From NCBI GenBank assembly GCA_963733065.1, contig CAVTBT010000005.1:1-64000 (forward strand): DNA of 64,000 nt, in the 5' to 3' direction. The stretch's first letter is position 1; each line of letters opens with the position of its first letter. Below the pieces are notes generated by a model, which was not told the DNA's origin, did not search any database, and worked only from the letters and a program-made list of their open reading frames with translations. The position numbers and the translations under genes were made by a program. This document shows, piece after piece, positions 63,769 through 64,000 of the stretch. Origin of the DNA: CAVTBT01 sp963733065 (GTDB lineage Bacteria > Actinomycetota > Thermoleophilia > Gaiellales > Gaiellaceae).

Positions 63769-64000
63769 ATGACGGATCAGATCGACGGACGGGACGAAGA
63801 CCGGGCCATCAGCCGCGCGGACGAGGAGGTCGGGCCGGAGCGGCGCGCTGCCCACGAACGGCTTGCGACCGGCTCGCTCGCGCGCTGGGCGCGCATGTGC
63901 GCGACCCACCCGTGGCGTGTGGTGCTCGGGTGGCTCGGCATCGTCGCCGCCCTGATCGCCCTGGTGGCGACGGTCGGCGGCAGCCTGCGCGACGAGTTCG
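63769..64000 (+). CDS. MMPL-family transporter, 3' end beyond window
   Basis: The first 77 residues: a charged cytoplasmic leader (TDQIDGRDEDRAISRADEEV), then SLARWARMCATHPWRVVLGWLGIVAALIALVATVGG, the first transmembrane helix of RND-type MMPL lipid exporters. The gene continues past position 64000. The 63582-63768 gap before it shows nothing recognisable. Confidence 0.8.
   Translation, partial: MTDQIDGRDEDRAISRADEEVGPERRAAHERLATGSLARWARMCATHPWRVVLGWLGIVAALIALVATVGGSLRDEF

Overview
The window is a high-GC chromosome segment with almost no RNA genes or mobile elements. It most resembles a Thermoleophilia-type actinobacterium (Gaiellales or Solirubrobacterales-like). The clues are strong G/C bias at third codon positions, many GTG and TTG starts, a secreted protein (13151-13978) with the Ig-like repeat type abundant in that class, and a gene set rich in small membrane proteins, LuxR-type regulators and F420-free oxidoreductases. 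No tRNA, rRNA, CRISPR array, integrase or transposase was seen. The lineage is an inference.

Region 1 (1 to about 7.5 kb) is an accessory-looking array of small unrelated enzymes in mixed orientation: cupin, YciI, an M29 aminopeptidase, cupin-TPR, an O-methyltransferase, two GNATs, a VOC protein and peptidase E. Almost every gene junction up to 5.8 kb carries one copy of a short repeat (core TTCCCGAACGCTGGCCCAG and variants). I did not find this repeat in the rest of the window. The layout recalls a gene-cassette array, but no integrase or canonical attC boxes are visible. The array ends in decayed genes at 6.4-7.4 kb.

Region 2 (7.5-30 kb) holds transporters and metabolism. It includes an EamA exporter, a NUDIX/winged-helix regulator with a clear palindromic operator and a coupled quinone oxidoreductase-like gene, a Tat-exported dienelactone hydrolase, a DUF3500 protein, a holin-like/phosphodiesterase fusion, K+ channels and AI-2E exporters. 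An M20 peptidase, AbgT transporter and glutaminase form an operon. A threonine dehydratase and an HD-GYP/LuxR fusion regulator follow.

Region 3 (30-46 kb) is a membrane and respiration block: PLDc_N/SHOCT proteins, two DUF4239 proteins (one of them at 23.5 kb), a flippase-like protein, an MFS exporter, a K+ channel, a USP-like protein, a lipoprotein, the cytochrome bd operon cydABDC, a NarL-type sensor kinase directly upstream of it, and a universal stress protein. Eight palindromes of the form TCATCC-N5-GGACGATG lie 34-75 bases upstream of genes here and near 57 kb. They look like operators of one regulon that includes cydABDC and ndh.

Region 4 (46-64 kb) is a long minus-strand operon running ndh, SCP2-like, glycogen-debranching-like, zwf, GH15, GMC oxidoreductase, galM, cation/H+ antiporter. 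Its logic is release of glucose from trehalose or glucans, its oxidation, and transfer of the NAD(P)H electrons to quinone. Two response regulators, a MalT-like LAL regulator, a MocR-like regulator and the start of an MMPL transporter follow.

Many genes contain single-base frameshifts (peptidase E, 8757-9034, 14.5 kb, 29.8 kb, cydA, cydB, the kinase, GH15, zwf, the 58.4 kb response regulator). The protein sequence stays family-like on both sides of each break, and some breaks compensate each other within about 60 bases. Uncorrected sequencing or assembly indels are therefore likely. Genes with one or two such lesions are listed as CDS and marked frameshifted; heavily broken ones are listed as pseudogene.
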